Below, in pieces: positions 28,219 to 36,464 of a stretch of 64,000 nucleotides of DNA. This DNA comes from Hungatella hathewayi (GTDB taxonomy: Bacteria > Bacillota > Clostridia > Lachnospirales > Lachnospiraceae): positions 826,501 through 890,500 of the forward strand of contig CP102274.1 of the NCBI GenBank assembly GCA_025149285.1, in the 5' to 3' direction. Below the pieces are notes generated by a model. That model made no database searches. It was given only the letters and a program-made list of their open reading frames with translations, and had not been told where the DNA came from. A program made the position numbers and the translations under genes. Position 1 is the first letter of the stretch, and each line of letters starts with the position of its first letter.

Positions 28219-29300
28219 GTGCAACCATAACATATAAGTGTCCAAACTGCGGCGGTGGTCTGCAGTTCGATCCTGAGAAACAGAAATATGCATGTGAATA
28301 CTGTCTTTCCGAGTTTACGCAGGATGAACTGGAACGGCTGAGCCCCGAAGAATCGGCTGATCAGGCCGGCTTTTCGTTCGATGAAGCGGCTGGAGAGGAG
28401 AACACCGGGGAGCAGAGCAGAGAGGGGACCTCCGTCCTTTATACGTGTCCCAGCTGTGGCGCGGAGATCGTAACGGATGAGACCACTGCGGCTGACATAT
28501 GCTATTACTGCCATAATCCGGTAATCCTCTCCGGAAAGCTGTCGGGAGAGTATAATCCGGATTACGTCATCCCCTTTCAGCTGGACCGGGAAAAGGCAGT
28601 CTCCATATTTTCCCAGTGGATGAAGAAAAAGAGATACGTCCCCCGCGCCTTTTATTCGGAAGAGCAGATCCAGAAGATGTCCGGCGTGTATTTTCCCTAT
28701 CTGATGTACAGCTGCCGGGTGGAAGGCGAACTGGAGGCCCGTGCCGACCGGCTGCGGGTCTGGGTGAGCGGGCGGTATCAGTATACGGAGACCCAGACGT
28801 ACGATATTCTCCGCGAAGGCGACATGGAGGTGAGCCACGTTACCCGCAATGCTTTAAAAAAGGCGAACCGGGAGCTGGTGGAAGGAGTTCTTCCCTATGA
28901 CATGAAGCAGCTGGAACCCTTTACGCCCGGTTATCTGTCAGGCTTCGTGGCGGAACGGCGCGATATGGAAGAACAGGATTTTTCTGCCGATGTCTGCAGC
29001 GAGGTGCGCCAGTTTGCTCTCGACTCCTTAAAAGAAAGCGTTGGAACGTATGACCGGGTCAGCGTGCGCCGGTCGGATGCAATGCTGAGAGATGAGAGAT
29101 GGGAATATGCCCTTCTTCCCGTCTGGACGCTTACCTATCACGACCAGGCCAAAAACGAGATGTACTATTTTACCGTCAATGGACAAACGGGAAAAGTCTG
29201 TGGAAAACTTCCGGTCGACAGGAGAAAATTGTTGATTCTGTTTGCTGAGATATTCTTCCCGGTCCTGATATTTATGCTTCTGATGGGGTATCTGATATGA
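28215..29300 (+). CDS. Zinc-ribbon membrane protein, YdjG-like
   Basis: 361 residues. Two N-terminal zinc-binding ribbons (CPNCGGGLQFDPEKQKYACE... with CEYC, and CPSCGAEIV... with CYYC) are followed by a soluble region and a single C-terminal membrane helix (about 335-357), so most of it faces the cytoplasm. In the B. subtilis counterpart, such a protein helps anchor the SPFH partner at the membrane. The start in the stop of the SPFH gene is preferred over an in-frame ATG 54 bases earlier, because it begins at the first ribbon. Ends in an ATGA overlap with the next gene. Confidence 0.82.
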   Translation: MSATITYKCPNCGGGLQFDPEKQKYACEYCLSEFTQDELERLSPEESADQAGFSFDEAAGEENTGEQSREGTSVLYTCPSCGAEIVTDETTAADICYYCHNPVILSGKLSGEYNPDYVIPFQLDREKAVSIFSQWMKKKRYVPRAFYSEEQIQKMSGVYFPYLMYSCRVEGELEARADRLRVWVSGRYQYTETQTYDILREGDMEVSHVTRNALKKANRELVEGVLPYDMKQLEPFTPGYLSGFVAERRDMEEQDFSADVCSEVRQFALDSLKESVGTYDRVSVRRSDAMLRDERWEYALLPVWTLTYHDQAKNEMYYFTVNGQTGKVCGKLPVDRRKLLILFAEIFFPVLIFMLLMGYLI

Positions 29301-30226
29301 CAAGACGACAAAGAAACAGGATATCCGCATACATAACAAAGGATAGTCTGGTGCTTCGGCTTCTGCTGTTAGCTGTCATGGCTGTTTTTCTGGCCGGTGC
29401 CGGCAGCGGATTTACGGCTTATGCCTCCGGGAAATCTGATCTGGCGGCCGGAGAGAAGAGGGTTTTCGATGAAGCAGGACTGTTTGGGGAAACGGAGAAG
29501 AGTTCCATGGAAGAAGAAATTGCTTCCATGCGGAAAGAGATGAATATGGACGTGGTAATAGCCACCACGGACGACGCAGAGGGAAAATCAGCCGAAACAT
29601 ACTGTGAAGATTTTTACATCAATGGAGGCTTTGGAACAGGGAAAGACTACAGCGGTGTGATATTCCTGATTGATATGGATAACCGGGAACTGTATATTGC
29701 GCCGGTAGGGACGATGAACCGGTTTCTGACCGATAAACGGTGGAATGAGATTTTAGACAATGCCTATGAAGGCGCATCGAACGGGGATTACGCGGCCAGT
29801 GCGGAAGCGTTTCTGGATGGGGTCCGTCAATATTACGCAGCCGGGATACCGGGCGGTCAGTATAATTACGACCGTGACACCGGAAAGGTCAGCATTTACC
29901 GCAGCATAACCTGGTTAGAAGCCCTGGTTGCCCTGGCAGTGGCGCTGTTTACGGCGGCTGGACCATGCATCGGCGTCATGAACCGCTACGCGATGAAGAA
30001 GGAGCGGAGGCAGGCCGGTAATTACTTAAAAGCCTATCGGGCAGACTGCCGTTTCTGCTTTTCTGCCAATACGGATCATCTGGTCAATAAGACCGTTACC
30101 CATATCGTGATTCCGAAAAGTAATACCGGCGGTCATACCGGCGGTGGCGGCGGTTCCTCTTCCGGCCGCAGTACGACCCATTCCTCCGGAGGCCGCAGCT
30201 TCGGCGGCGGTGGAAGGAAATTTTAA
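29297..30226 (+). CDS. TPM-domain membrane protein, YdjH/UPF0603-like
   Basis: 309 residues. Signal-like membrane segment at about 17-37, TPM domain about 50-195 (VFDEAGLFGETEKSSMEEEI, then DVVIATTDDAEGKSAETYCE), a second membrane helix about 213-236, and a Gly/Ser-rich tail ending in GGGGRKF. TPM domains have been proposed to be phosphatases or assembly factors. Overlap with the zinc-ribbon gene makes a three-gene coupled unit equivalent to ydjI-ydjG-ydjH in content but in another order. Likely acts in membrane stress or membrane-domain organisation. Confidence 0.85.
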   Translation: MTRRQRNRISAYITKDSLVLRLLLLAVMAVFLAGAGSGFTAYASGKSDLAAGEKRVFDEAGLFGETEKSSMEEEIASMRKEMNMDVVIATTDDAEGKSAETYCEDFYINGGFGTGKDYSGVIFLIDMDNRELYIAPVGTMNRFLTDKRWNEILDNAYEGASNGDYAASAEAFLDGVRQYYAAGIPGGQYNYDRDTGKVSIYRSITWLEALVALAVALFTAAGPCIGVMNRYAMKKERRQAGNYLKAYRADCRFCFSANTDHLVNKTVTHIVIPKSNTGGHTGGGGGSSSGRSTTHSSGGRSFGGGGRKF

Positions 30227-30443
30227 CAAAACAAGCGAGAATTCCCCTACCTCTATAGGTGGAGGGATGAAACGCCAAAAACAAGTTTAACGGCAGTGGC
30301 GGGCGGAGAGAGATCGGTATCCCCCACTGACATGAAGTCAAGCCGCGCATCTATATGATGTAGCCGCACTCTGTGAAATTATCGAGCGTGGATTGAAACA
30401 AAAGAGAATCCAGCAGCAGAGTCATCCTGAATGATCTATGGGT
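30227..30443. other. Non-coding gap with hairpin and CRISPR-like remnant
   Basis: No gene is seen. CCCCTACCT and AGGTGGAGGG (30247-30269) form a strong hairpin resembling the right-end hairpin of IS200/IS605 elements, and 30342-30399 holds a stretch ending in GCGTGGATTGAAAC, as in type I-C CRISPR repeats. Both are single, degenerate copies. No transposase or Cas gene is near. Confidence 0.3.
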
Positions 30444-31253
30444 TCAAAATGTGGCGGGAAATACCGGCACAGGCTGGTCGATTGCCAATGAATCCACAGT
30501 TACCATACAATCATAGGCGAGAACATGAACGCCGGACTCGTGTGCCTGGCGCAGCGCATCTCCGAACTGGGGATGCGTTTTTTTGTTGGGCGTGAATTCC
30601 CGGATGCCCTTCATCTGGATTACAAACAGAATATAGGCCTCATACCCTGCCTTTACCGCTTCTGCCAGCTCCAGAATGTGCTTGATGCCCCGCTCGGTCG
30701 GAGCGTCGGGGAACATGGCGATGCCGTTCTCCTCTAAGGTTACGCCCTTAACTTCCATAAAAGCCGGCTTTCTCTGTTCCTGGGACGCAGAGGCGGATGA
30801 GCCGAAAACCAGATGAAAAGCCAGATCAAACCGGGACTGTCCATAGGTAACTTCCCTGCGGATATCGGCCAGTGTAAGAGACGAAGGAAGTTTCTTCCCG
30901 TCAAAACCGGAAACCGGCAGTGTGGGCGCCTGTTCCATTGAATGAAGCCATTCCGCCGCCACCTGGTTCGGAGCCTGGGAGTCCATGTTGATAAGCAGAA
31001 ATTCACCATGCTGCTCCTTCCAAACACCAATAAGCGAATATTCCGTCTTCCTGCCTGACGCCGCAGCTTCCGGATGAAACTGAAGAATCACCGCAGCACC
31101 CGGCAGGAGCAGTTCCCTGCAGCGGCCCGTGTTTTTGACGTGGCAGACCACAATTTCTTCCTCAGCGCCCTCATTTCTCCGGATCGCCGCGTGGGCGATA
31201 AAGCGGTTGGGCCGGTTTATAAAAGTTCCCTGTATGATATGTTCGTATCTCAT
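30444..31253 (-). CDS. sfsA: SfsA family DNA/RNA nuclease (sugar fermentation stimulation protein)
   Basis: 269 residues, full length for SfsA. Family features: an N-terminal OB-like region (FINRPNRFIAHAAI, then CHVKNTGRCRELLLPGAAV) and a PD-(D/E)XK-type nuclease-like core, where FMEVKGVTL carries the E-x-K pair and FPDAPTERGIKHILEL follows. SfsA was first described as affecting maltose metabolism in E. coli; nuclease-like activity is suggested for the fold. Transcribed leftward as a single gene between the TPM gene and thrC. Confidence 0.93.
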   Translation of the reverse strand: MRYEHIIQGTFINRPNRFIAHAAIRRNEGAEEEIVVCHVKNTGRCRELLLPGAAVILQFHPEAAASGRKTEYSLIGVWKEQHGEFLLINMDSQAPNQVAAEWLHSMEQAPTLPVSGFDGKKLPSSLTLADIRREVTYGQSRFDLAFHLVFGSSASASQEQRKPAFMEVKGVTLEENGIAMFPDAPTERGIKHILELAEAVKAGYEAYILFVIQMKGIREFTPNKKTHPQFGDALRQAHESGVHVLAYDCMVTVDSLAIDQPVPVFPATF

Positions 31254-31384
31254 GACCGAATGGTATCCTTTCTATGCAGACTATTCATAGCATACCACAT
31301 TGCGGAACAAAAATAAATTGGAATGTGCTGTCTTTAAACTAGATACATATGTCCGTACTGTGAAAACTTTTTTGCTGTTTCTGG

Positions 31385-31413
31385 TTGCACCTTCCAACAA
31401 AGTGTGCTACAAT
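31385..31413 (+). promoter_or_regulatory. Promoter of thrC
   Basis: TTGCAC (31385-31390) and TACAAT (31408-31413) are separated by exactly 17 bases, 79 bases before the thrC start codon. The 70-base leader shows no clear attenuator. Confidence 0.7.
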
Positions 31414-31491
31414 TCTGGCAAGGTTTTAGAGTAAAAGCTTGAAAATACGGCTGAATGACAATCTGTAAGAGCAAGAAAGGAAAGACATATC

Positions 31492-32979
31492 ATGGAATTA
31501 TCCTATCAAAGCACCCGCGGCGGCGAGACCGGTGTGACGGCCTCCCAGGCAATCTTAAAGGGGCTGGCCGACGACGGCGGCCTGTTTATGCCGACCTTTA
31601 TCCCGAAACTCGACAAAACGATGGAAGAGCTTGCGGGCATGACGTATCAGGAGACCGCCTATGAGGTAATGAAGCTGTTCCTCACCGATTATACGGAAGA
31701 AGAACTGAAGAACTGTATCGCCCGGGCGTATGACAGCAAATTTGACACTGAGGAGATCGCGCCATTAGCGAAAGTGTCCGGTGCGTATTACCTGGAACTG
31801 TATCATGGAAGTACCATTGCATTTAAAGATATGGCTCTTTCTATTCTGCCGCATTTCATGACGACCGCAGCAAAGAAAAATCAGGTAAAGAACAAGATTG
31901 TAGTTTTGACTGCGACCTCCGGTGATACCGGTAAGGCGGCCATGGCAGGCTTTGCAGATGTCGAAGGCACAGCTATTATCGTCTTCTATCCCAAAGACGG
32001 CGTAAGCCGCATTCAGGAGCTCCAGATGGTGACTCAGAAGGGGGATAACACTCATGTGGTGGCTATCCACGGCAATTTTGACGATGCCCAGACCGGCGTG
32101 AAAAAAATATTCGGTGATAAGGCATTTGCAGAAGCTCTCGCTGAAAAGGGCTGCCAGCTGTCCTCCGCCAATTCCATCAATATTGGCCGCCTTGTACCTC
32201 AGGTGGTATACTATGTGTACGCCTATGCAAAGCTTCTGGAGGCGGGGGAGATTGAAGCAGGAGAACCGATCAATGTGACGGTGCCTACCGGCAACTTCGG
32301 CAATATTCTTGCAGCTTATATAGCGAAGCAGATGGGCGTTCCGGTGAAGACTCTGATCTGTGCTTCCAATGAGAATAAGGTCCTGTATGACTTTTTCCGC
32401 ACGGGTACATACGACAGGAACCGCGATTTTATACTGACCACCTCCCCATCCATGGATATCCTCATCTCCAGTAACTTAGAGCGCCTGATCTATTTAAGCG
32501 CCGGCAGCGATGCGGCAGCCAATGCGGCTCTGATGAAGGAACTGAATGAGAAGGGAAGCTACACAGTCACAGATGAGATGCGTGAGTTCATGAAGGATTT
32601 CCGCGGTGGTTTCGCATCAGAAGAAGAGAACCGCGCCACGATTCAAAAGATCTTTAAAGATACCGGATACTTAATCGATACCCACACAGGCGTTGCAGCG
32701 TCTGTATACAACCGCTATAAAGAAGAGACAAAGGATGCGGCAAAGACTGTTATCGCCTCCACAGCCAGTCCGTATAAGTTCTCAGGAAGTGTTCTGGAAG
32801 CCATCGACGGTGTTCGTCCAGAAGAAGATGAATTTGCCATTGTGGACCGCCTGGCAGAGCTCTCAGGCACGGTGATTCCACAGGCGGTGGAGGAGATCCG
32901 CACGGCCCCTGTGCGCCATACTGTCCAGTGCGATACCGATCAGATGCAGGCCACGGTAGCCGGGATTCTTTCAGTATAA
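31492..32979 (+). CDS. thrC: Threonine synthase
   Basis: Converts O-phospho-homoserine to threonine using pyridoxal phosphate. The 495-residue protein begins with the family's YQSTRGGETGVTASQAILKG-like start, has the cofactor lysine in STIAFKDMALSIL (about residue 112), the phosphate loop TATSGDTGKAAMAG (about 142-155) and FPTGNFGN-like VTVPTGNFGNILAAY. Length matches full-length enzymes. Start supported by AAAGGAAAG. It stands alone with its own promoter; no other threonine gene is in the window. Confidence 0.96.
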   Translation: MELSYQSTRGGETGVTASQAILKGLADDGGLFMPTFIPKLDKTMEELAGMTYQETAYEVMKLFLTDYTEEELKNCIARAYDSKFDTEEIAPLAKVSGAYYLELYHGSTIAFKDMALSILPHFMTTAAKKNQVKNKIVVLTATSGDTGKAAMAGFADVEGTAIIVFYPKDGVSRIQELQMVTQKGDNTHVVAIHGNFDDAQTGVKKIFGDKAFAEALAEKGCQLSSANSINIGRLVPQVVYYVYAYAKLLEAGEIEAGEPINVTVPTGNFGNILAAYIAKQMGVPVKTLICASNENKVLYDFFRTGTYDRNRDFILTTSPSMDILISSNLERLIYLSAGSDAAANAALMKELNEKGSYTVTDEMREFMKDFRGGFASEEENRATIQKIFKDTGYLIDTHTGVAASVYNRYKEETKDAAKTVIASTASPYKFSGSVLEAIDGVRPEEDEFAIVDRLAELSGTVIPQAVEEIRTAPVRHTVQCDTDQMQATVAGILSV

Positions 32980-33132
32980 TCTGCCTCCAGTCCATTTCGC
33001 ATCGTGCGCGTGGAAGACAGTGTTTTCAGACGCATCCACGCCGGTTCATCGAAAAGATGATGGTCGAAAAAGGAGATATGTAAGAAAATATGTAAGATTG
33101 TTATAAAAATCACAATTCAAAAATATTTATCT

Positions 33133-33160
33133 TTGCAAATTCCGAGAAATGGTATATAAT
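33133..33160 (+). promoter_or_regulatory. Promoter of fba
   Basis: TTGCAA (33133-33138) and a perfect TATAAT (33155-33160) are separated by 16 bases, 43 bases before the fba start codon. The near-consensus form fits a highly expressed glycolytic gene. Confidence 0.7.
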
Positions 33161-33202
33161 GTAGAAATGAAATAAATATAAATCGAATTGGAGGTTTGTG
33201 AT

Positions 33203-34066
33203 ATGTTAGTTTCAGCAAAAGAAATGCTTGAAAAAGCAAGAGACGGAAAGTATGCTGTTGGCCAGTTCAACATCAACAACCTTGAGTGGACCAAGGCGGT
33301 CTTACTGACAGCAGAAGAACTGAAATCCCCGGTCATCCTTGGCGTATCCGAGGGTGCTGGTAAATACATGACAGGTTACAAGACAGTATCAGCGATGGTG
33401 AAGGCTATGATCGATGAACTGAACATCACGGTTCCGGTAGCTTTACATCTGGATCACGGCAGCTACGAAGGCTGCTATAAATGTATCGAGGCAGGATTCT
33501 CCTCCATCATGTTCGATGGCTCTCACTATCCGATTGCAGAGAACGTAGAGAAGACGAAAGAACTCGTAGCCGTATGTGCAGAGAAAGGCATCTCCTTAGA
33601 GGCAGAGGTCGGCTCCATCGGCGGTGAGGAAGACGGCGTAGTCGGAATGGGCGAGTGCGCGGATCCGAATGAGTGCAAGCAGATTGCAGACTTAGGCGTA
33701 ACCATGCTGGCTGCCGGTATCGGCAACATCCATGGCAAATACCCGGAGAACTGGGCTGGATTAAGCTTTGAGACTCTGGCTGCTGTAAAAGATAAAGTAG
33801 GCGACATGCCGCTGGTACTTCACGGTGGTACAGGCATTCCGGAGGATCAGATCAAGAAGGCGATCAGCCTCGGCGTAGCCAAGATCAACGTTAACACAGA
33901 GTGTCAGCTGTCCTTCGCTGACGCTACCCGTAAATACATCGAAGCAGGCAAGGATTTAGAAGGCAAAGGCTTTGACCCGCGTAAACTTCTCGCACCAGGT
34001 ACGGAAGCAATCAAGGCAACCGTAAAAGAGAAAATGGAATTATTCGGTTCCGTGGGAAGAGCTTAA
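33203..34066 (+). CDS. fba: Class II fructose-bisphosphate aldolase
   Basis: Zinc-dependent glycolytic enzyme that splits fructose 1,6-bisphosphate. 287 residues, the usual length for the short class II type. Key segments: YAVGQFNINN (about 17), LHLDHGSYEGCYKCIEAGF with catalytic aspartate and zinc histidine (about 80-98), VMFDGSH-like IMFDGSHYP, LEAEVGSIGGEEDGV, and the phosphate-binding LHGGTGIPED and KINVNTE. ATG with GGAGG eight bases upstream is chosen over an in-frame TTG 15 bases earlier. Related tagatose or other ketose-bisphosphate activity cannot be excluded from sequence alone. Confidence 0.94.
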   Translation: MLVSAKEMLEKARDGKYAVGQFNINNLEWTKAVLLTAEELKSPVILGVSEGAGKYMTGYKTVSAMVKAMIDELNITVPVALHLDHGSYEGCYKCIEAGFSSIMFDGSHYPIAENVEKTKELVAVCAEKGISLEAEVGSIGGEEDGVVGMGECADPNECKQIADLGVTMLAAGIGNIHGKYPENWAGLSFETLAAVKDKVGDMPLVLHGGTGIPEDQIKKAISLGVAKINVNTECQLSFADATRKYIEAGKDLEGKGFDPRKLLAPGTEAIKATVKEKMELFGSVGRA

Positions 34067-34111
34067 GTTTGATATTCCTGTCTCCTGAAATGTAATTATT
34101 AAAAAAAATAC

Positions 34112-34184
34112 TTGCATTTTTGAGAAAAATGGTTTATTTTAATTAAGGAACGATGGCGTTCTCCTGACAACAGGAGGGCGCCAT
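34112..34184 (+). promoter_or_regulatory. Probable promoter and leader hairpin of glnN
   Basis: TTGCAT (34112-34117) and TATTTT (34135-34140) are 17 bases apart. The leader then has a 14-base-pair stem with an ACAA loop (34153-34184; outer arms ATGGCG and CGCCAT, inner CTCCTG and CAGGAG). It is not followed by a T-run, so termination is doubtful; a role in message stability or regulation is possible. Confidence 0.5.
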
Positions 34185-34225
34185 TTCTGGTATCATAGAT
34201 AATTGCGCGAGAGGATGGAAAATTT

Positions 34226-36343
34226 ATGAGCGAAGTAGTAAATGTTGCCGAGATCTTTGGTAAAAACGTATTTAACGAAACTGTCATGAGAGAGCGTTTG
34301 CCGAAATCCGTTTTCAAGAAATTAAAGAAAACGATCGAAGACGGAGCGGAACTGGACCCGTCCATTGCTGATGTCGTTGCACATGCGATGAAGGACTGGG
34401 CAATTGAGAGAGGCGCAACCCACTATACCCACTGGTTCCAGCCGTTAACCGGCATCACGGCTGAAAAGCATGATTCCTTTATTTCAGCACCGACCTCCGA
34501 GGGAAAAGTCATCATGGAGTTCTCCGGAAAAGAACTGATCAAAGGCGAGCCGGATGCTTCCTCCTTCCCGTCAGGCGGATTGAGAGCAACCTTCGAGGCG
34601 AGAGGCTATACCGCATGGGATTGTACCTCACCGGCATTCTTAAGAGAAGACGCCATCGGCGTTACTCTTTGCATTCCAACCGCATTCTGCTCCTATACCG
34701 GAGAAGCCCTGGATAAGAAGACTCCTCTTTTAAAATCCATGGAGGCCGTTGACGAGCAGGCGCTGAGAATCTTACGATTATTCGGCAATACCACTTCCAA
34801 ACGGGTGATCCCGTCCGTAGGGGCGGAGCAGGAGTATTTCCTGGTTGACCGTGAAAAATATTTACAGAGAAAAGACTTAATTTACGCGGGGCGCACCTTA
34901 TTCGGCGCCATGCCTCCCAAGGGACAGGAGCTGGAAGACCACTACTTCGGCGCTATCCGGGAACGCGTTGCAGCATATATGAAGGAAGTCAACGAAGAGC
35001 TCTGGCGCTTAGGCGTCCCGGCCAAGACCCAGCATAACGAGGTGGCGCCGGCCCAGCACGAACTGGCACCGATTTACGAGCAGGTCAACGTGGCCGTAGA
35101 CCACAACCAGATGGTCATGGAGACCTTAAAGAAGGTAGCCGGCCGTCACGGGTTAAACTGTCTGCTTCATGAGAAGCCCTTTGCCGGAGTCAACGGTTCC
35201 GGTAAACATAACAACTGGTCCCTGACTACGGAGGATGGAATCAACCTGTTAAATCCAGGCGAGACTCCCCACGAGAACATTCAGTTCCTTCTGGTGCTCT
35301 CCTGTATCCTAAAGGCGGTTGACCGCCACGCCGATCTGCTTCGCGAATCCGCGGCAGACGTGGGAAATGACCATAGACTGGGGGCCAACGAGGCGCCGCC
35401 CGCGATTATTTCCGTGTTCATCGGCGAGCAGCTGGAGGACGTGGTGGATCAGCTTTGCAGCACCGGAGAGGCCACTCATTCCAAGGTGGGCGGCACATTA
35501 AAGACCGGCGTCAGAACGCTCCCGGATCTCTTTAAGGATGCCACTGACAGAAACAGGACATCACCGTTTGCCTTTACCGGCAATAAGTTCGAGTTCCGTA
35601 TGGTAGGCTCCTCCGATTCCATTTCCTCGCCGAACGTGGTATTAAATACCATTGCGGCGGAAGCATTTAAGGAAGCGGCTGACATACTGGAAAAGGCGGA
35701 GGATTTCGATACCGCGGTACATGACATGATCAAAGAACAGCTGGCGGCCCATAGAAGGATTATCTTTAATGGAAACGGCTATTCGGACGCATGGGTGGAA
35801 GAAGCCGAGAAGAGAGGCCTTCCGAACATCAAATCCATGGTAGAAGCGATCCCGGCCCTCACTACGGAAGCATCTGTCAGGATGTTCGAAGAGTTTAACG
35901 TATTTACGAAAGCCGAACTGGAATCCCGTGTTGAAATCGAATACGAGGCATACAGCAAGGCAATCAACATCGAGGCCAGAACCATGATTGATATGGCCGG
36001 CAAGCAGATCATCCCGGCAGCCGTCAAATACGCGACGATGCTGGCTGATTCCTTAAGCAAAGTGCAGACTGCCTGCCCGGATGCAGACGTAAGCGTACAG
36101 GCCGAACTACTGACAGAGACCTCCGCCTATCTTTCCGACATGAAGGTGGCGCTGGCAGCGCTGATCGATGCAACCGAGAAATGCGGAACCATTGAGAACA
36201 ATAAGGAACAGGCCAATGCCTACCACGATACGGTAGTCCCGGCCATGGAAGCGCTCCGCGCTCCGGCCGATAAGCTTGAAATGATGGTTGATAAGGAATT
36301 ATGGCCGATGCCAAGCTATGGAGATTTGATTTTTGAAGTATAA
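34226..36343 (+). CDS. glnN: Glutamine synthetase type III
   Basis: Makes glutamine from glutamate, ammonia and ATP. At 705 residues it is the long, GlnN form. Family features include the N-terminal region ([19 protein letters not shown]), [10 protein letters not shown] with metal-binding glutamate, [17 protein letters not shown], and [11 protein letters not shown]. Forms dodecamers in characterised relatives. It is preceded by a hairpin leader and closed by a terminator that also serves the opposite gene. Start supported by a GAGAGGATGG site. Confidence 0.97.
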   Translation: MSEVVNVAEIFGKNVFNETVMRERLPKSVFKKLKKTIEDGAELDPSIADVVAHAMKDWAIERGATHYTHWFQPLTGITAEKHDSFISAPTSEGKVIMEFSGKELIKGEPDASSFPSGGLRATFEARGYTAWDCTSPAFLREDAIGVTLCIPTAFCSYTGEALDKKTPLLKSMEAVDEQALRILRLFGNTTSKRVIPSVGAEQEYFLVDREKYLQRKDLIYAGRTLFGAMPPKGQELEDHYFGAIRERVAAYMKEVNEELWRLGVPAKTQHNEVAPAQHELAPIYEQVNVAVDHNQMVMETLKKVAGRHGLNCLLHEKPFAGVNGSGKHNNWSLTTEDGINLLNPGETPHENIQFLLVLSCILKAVDRHADLLRESAADVGNDHRLGANEAPPAIISVFIGEQLEDVVDQLCSTGEATHSKVGGTLKTGVRTLPDLFKDATDRNRTSPFAFTGNKFEFRMVGSSDSISSPNVVLNTIAAEAFKEAADILEKAEDFDTAVHDMIKEQLAAHRRIIFNGNGYSDAWVEEAEKRGLPNIKSMVEAIPALTTEASVRMFEEFNVFTKAELESRVEIEYEAYSKAINIEARTMIDMAGKQIIPAAVKYATMLADSLSKVQTACPDADVSVQAELLTETSAYLSDMKVALAALIDATEKCGTIENNKEQANAYHDTVVPAMEALRAPADKLEMMVDKELWPMPSYGDLIFEV

Positions 36344-36398
36344 GAAATAAAATCGCCTGAGAAGGTTTCAATAACAATAACACCCCGGCTGTAATATA

Positions 36399-36432
36399 AA
36401 AACCGCCCCCTGTCTGACAGGAGGCGGTTTTA
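36399..36432. terminator. Bidirectional terminator between glnN and the GH25 gene
   Basis: AAACCGCC and GGCGGTTT form the arms, extended by CTGTC/GACAG, with A-run on one side and TTTTATT on the other. It serves glnN rightward and the lysozyme gene leftward. Confidence 0.88.
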
Positions 36433-36464
36433 TTACGGCCGAAGCTGTTTTAGAATCTATGCTG

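Noticed and set aside
27942..28838. 298-codon open frame antisense to the SPFH and zinc-ribbon genes
   Set aside because: Opposite strand of two well-supported overlapping genes; the translation of the repeats is an artefact.
30342..30399. CRISPR array
   Set aside because: Only one degenerate repeat-like stretch, no regular spacers and no cas genes; kept only as a weak finding.
34153..34184. ANTAR-type antitermination element before glnN
   Set aside because: The loop is four bases and there is a single stem without T-run, unlike the paired six-base-loop hairpins.
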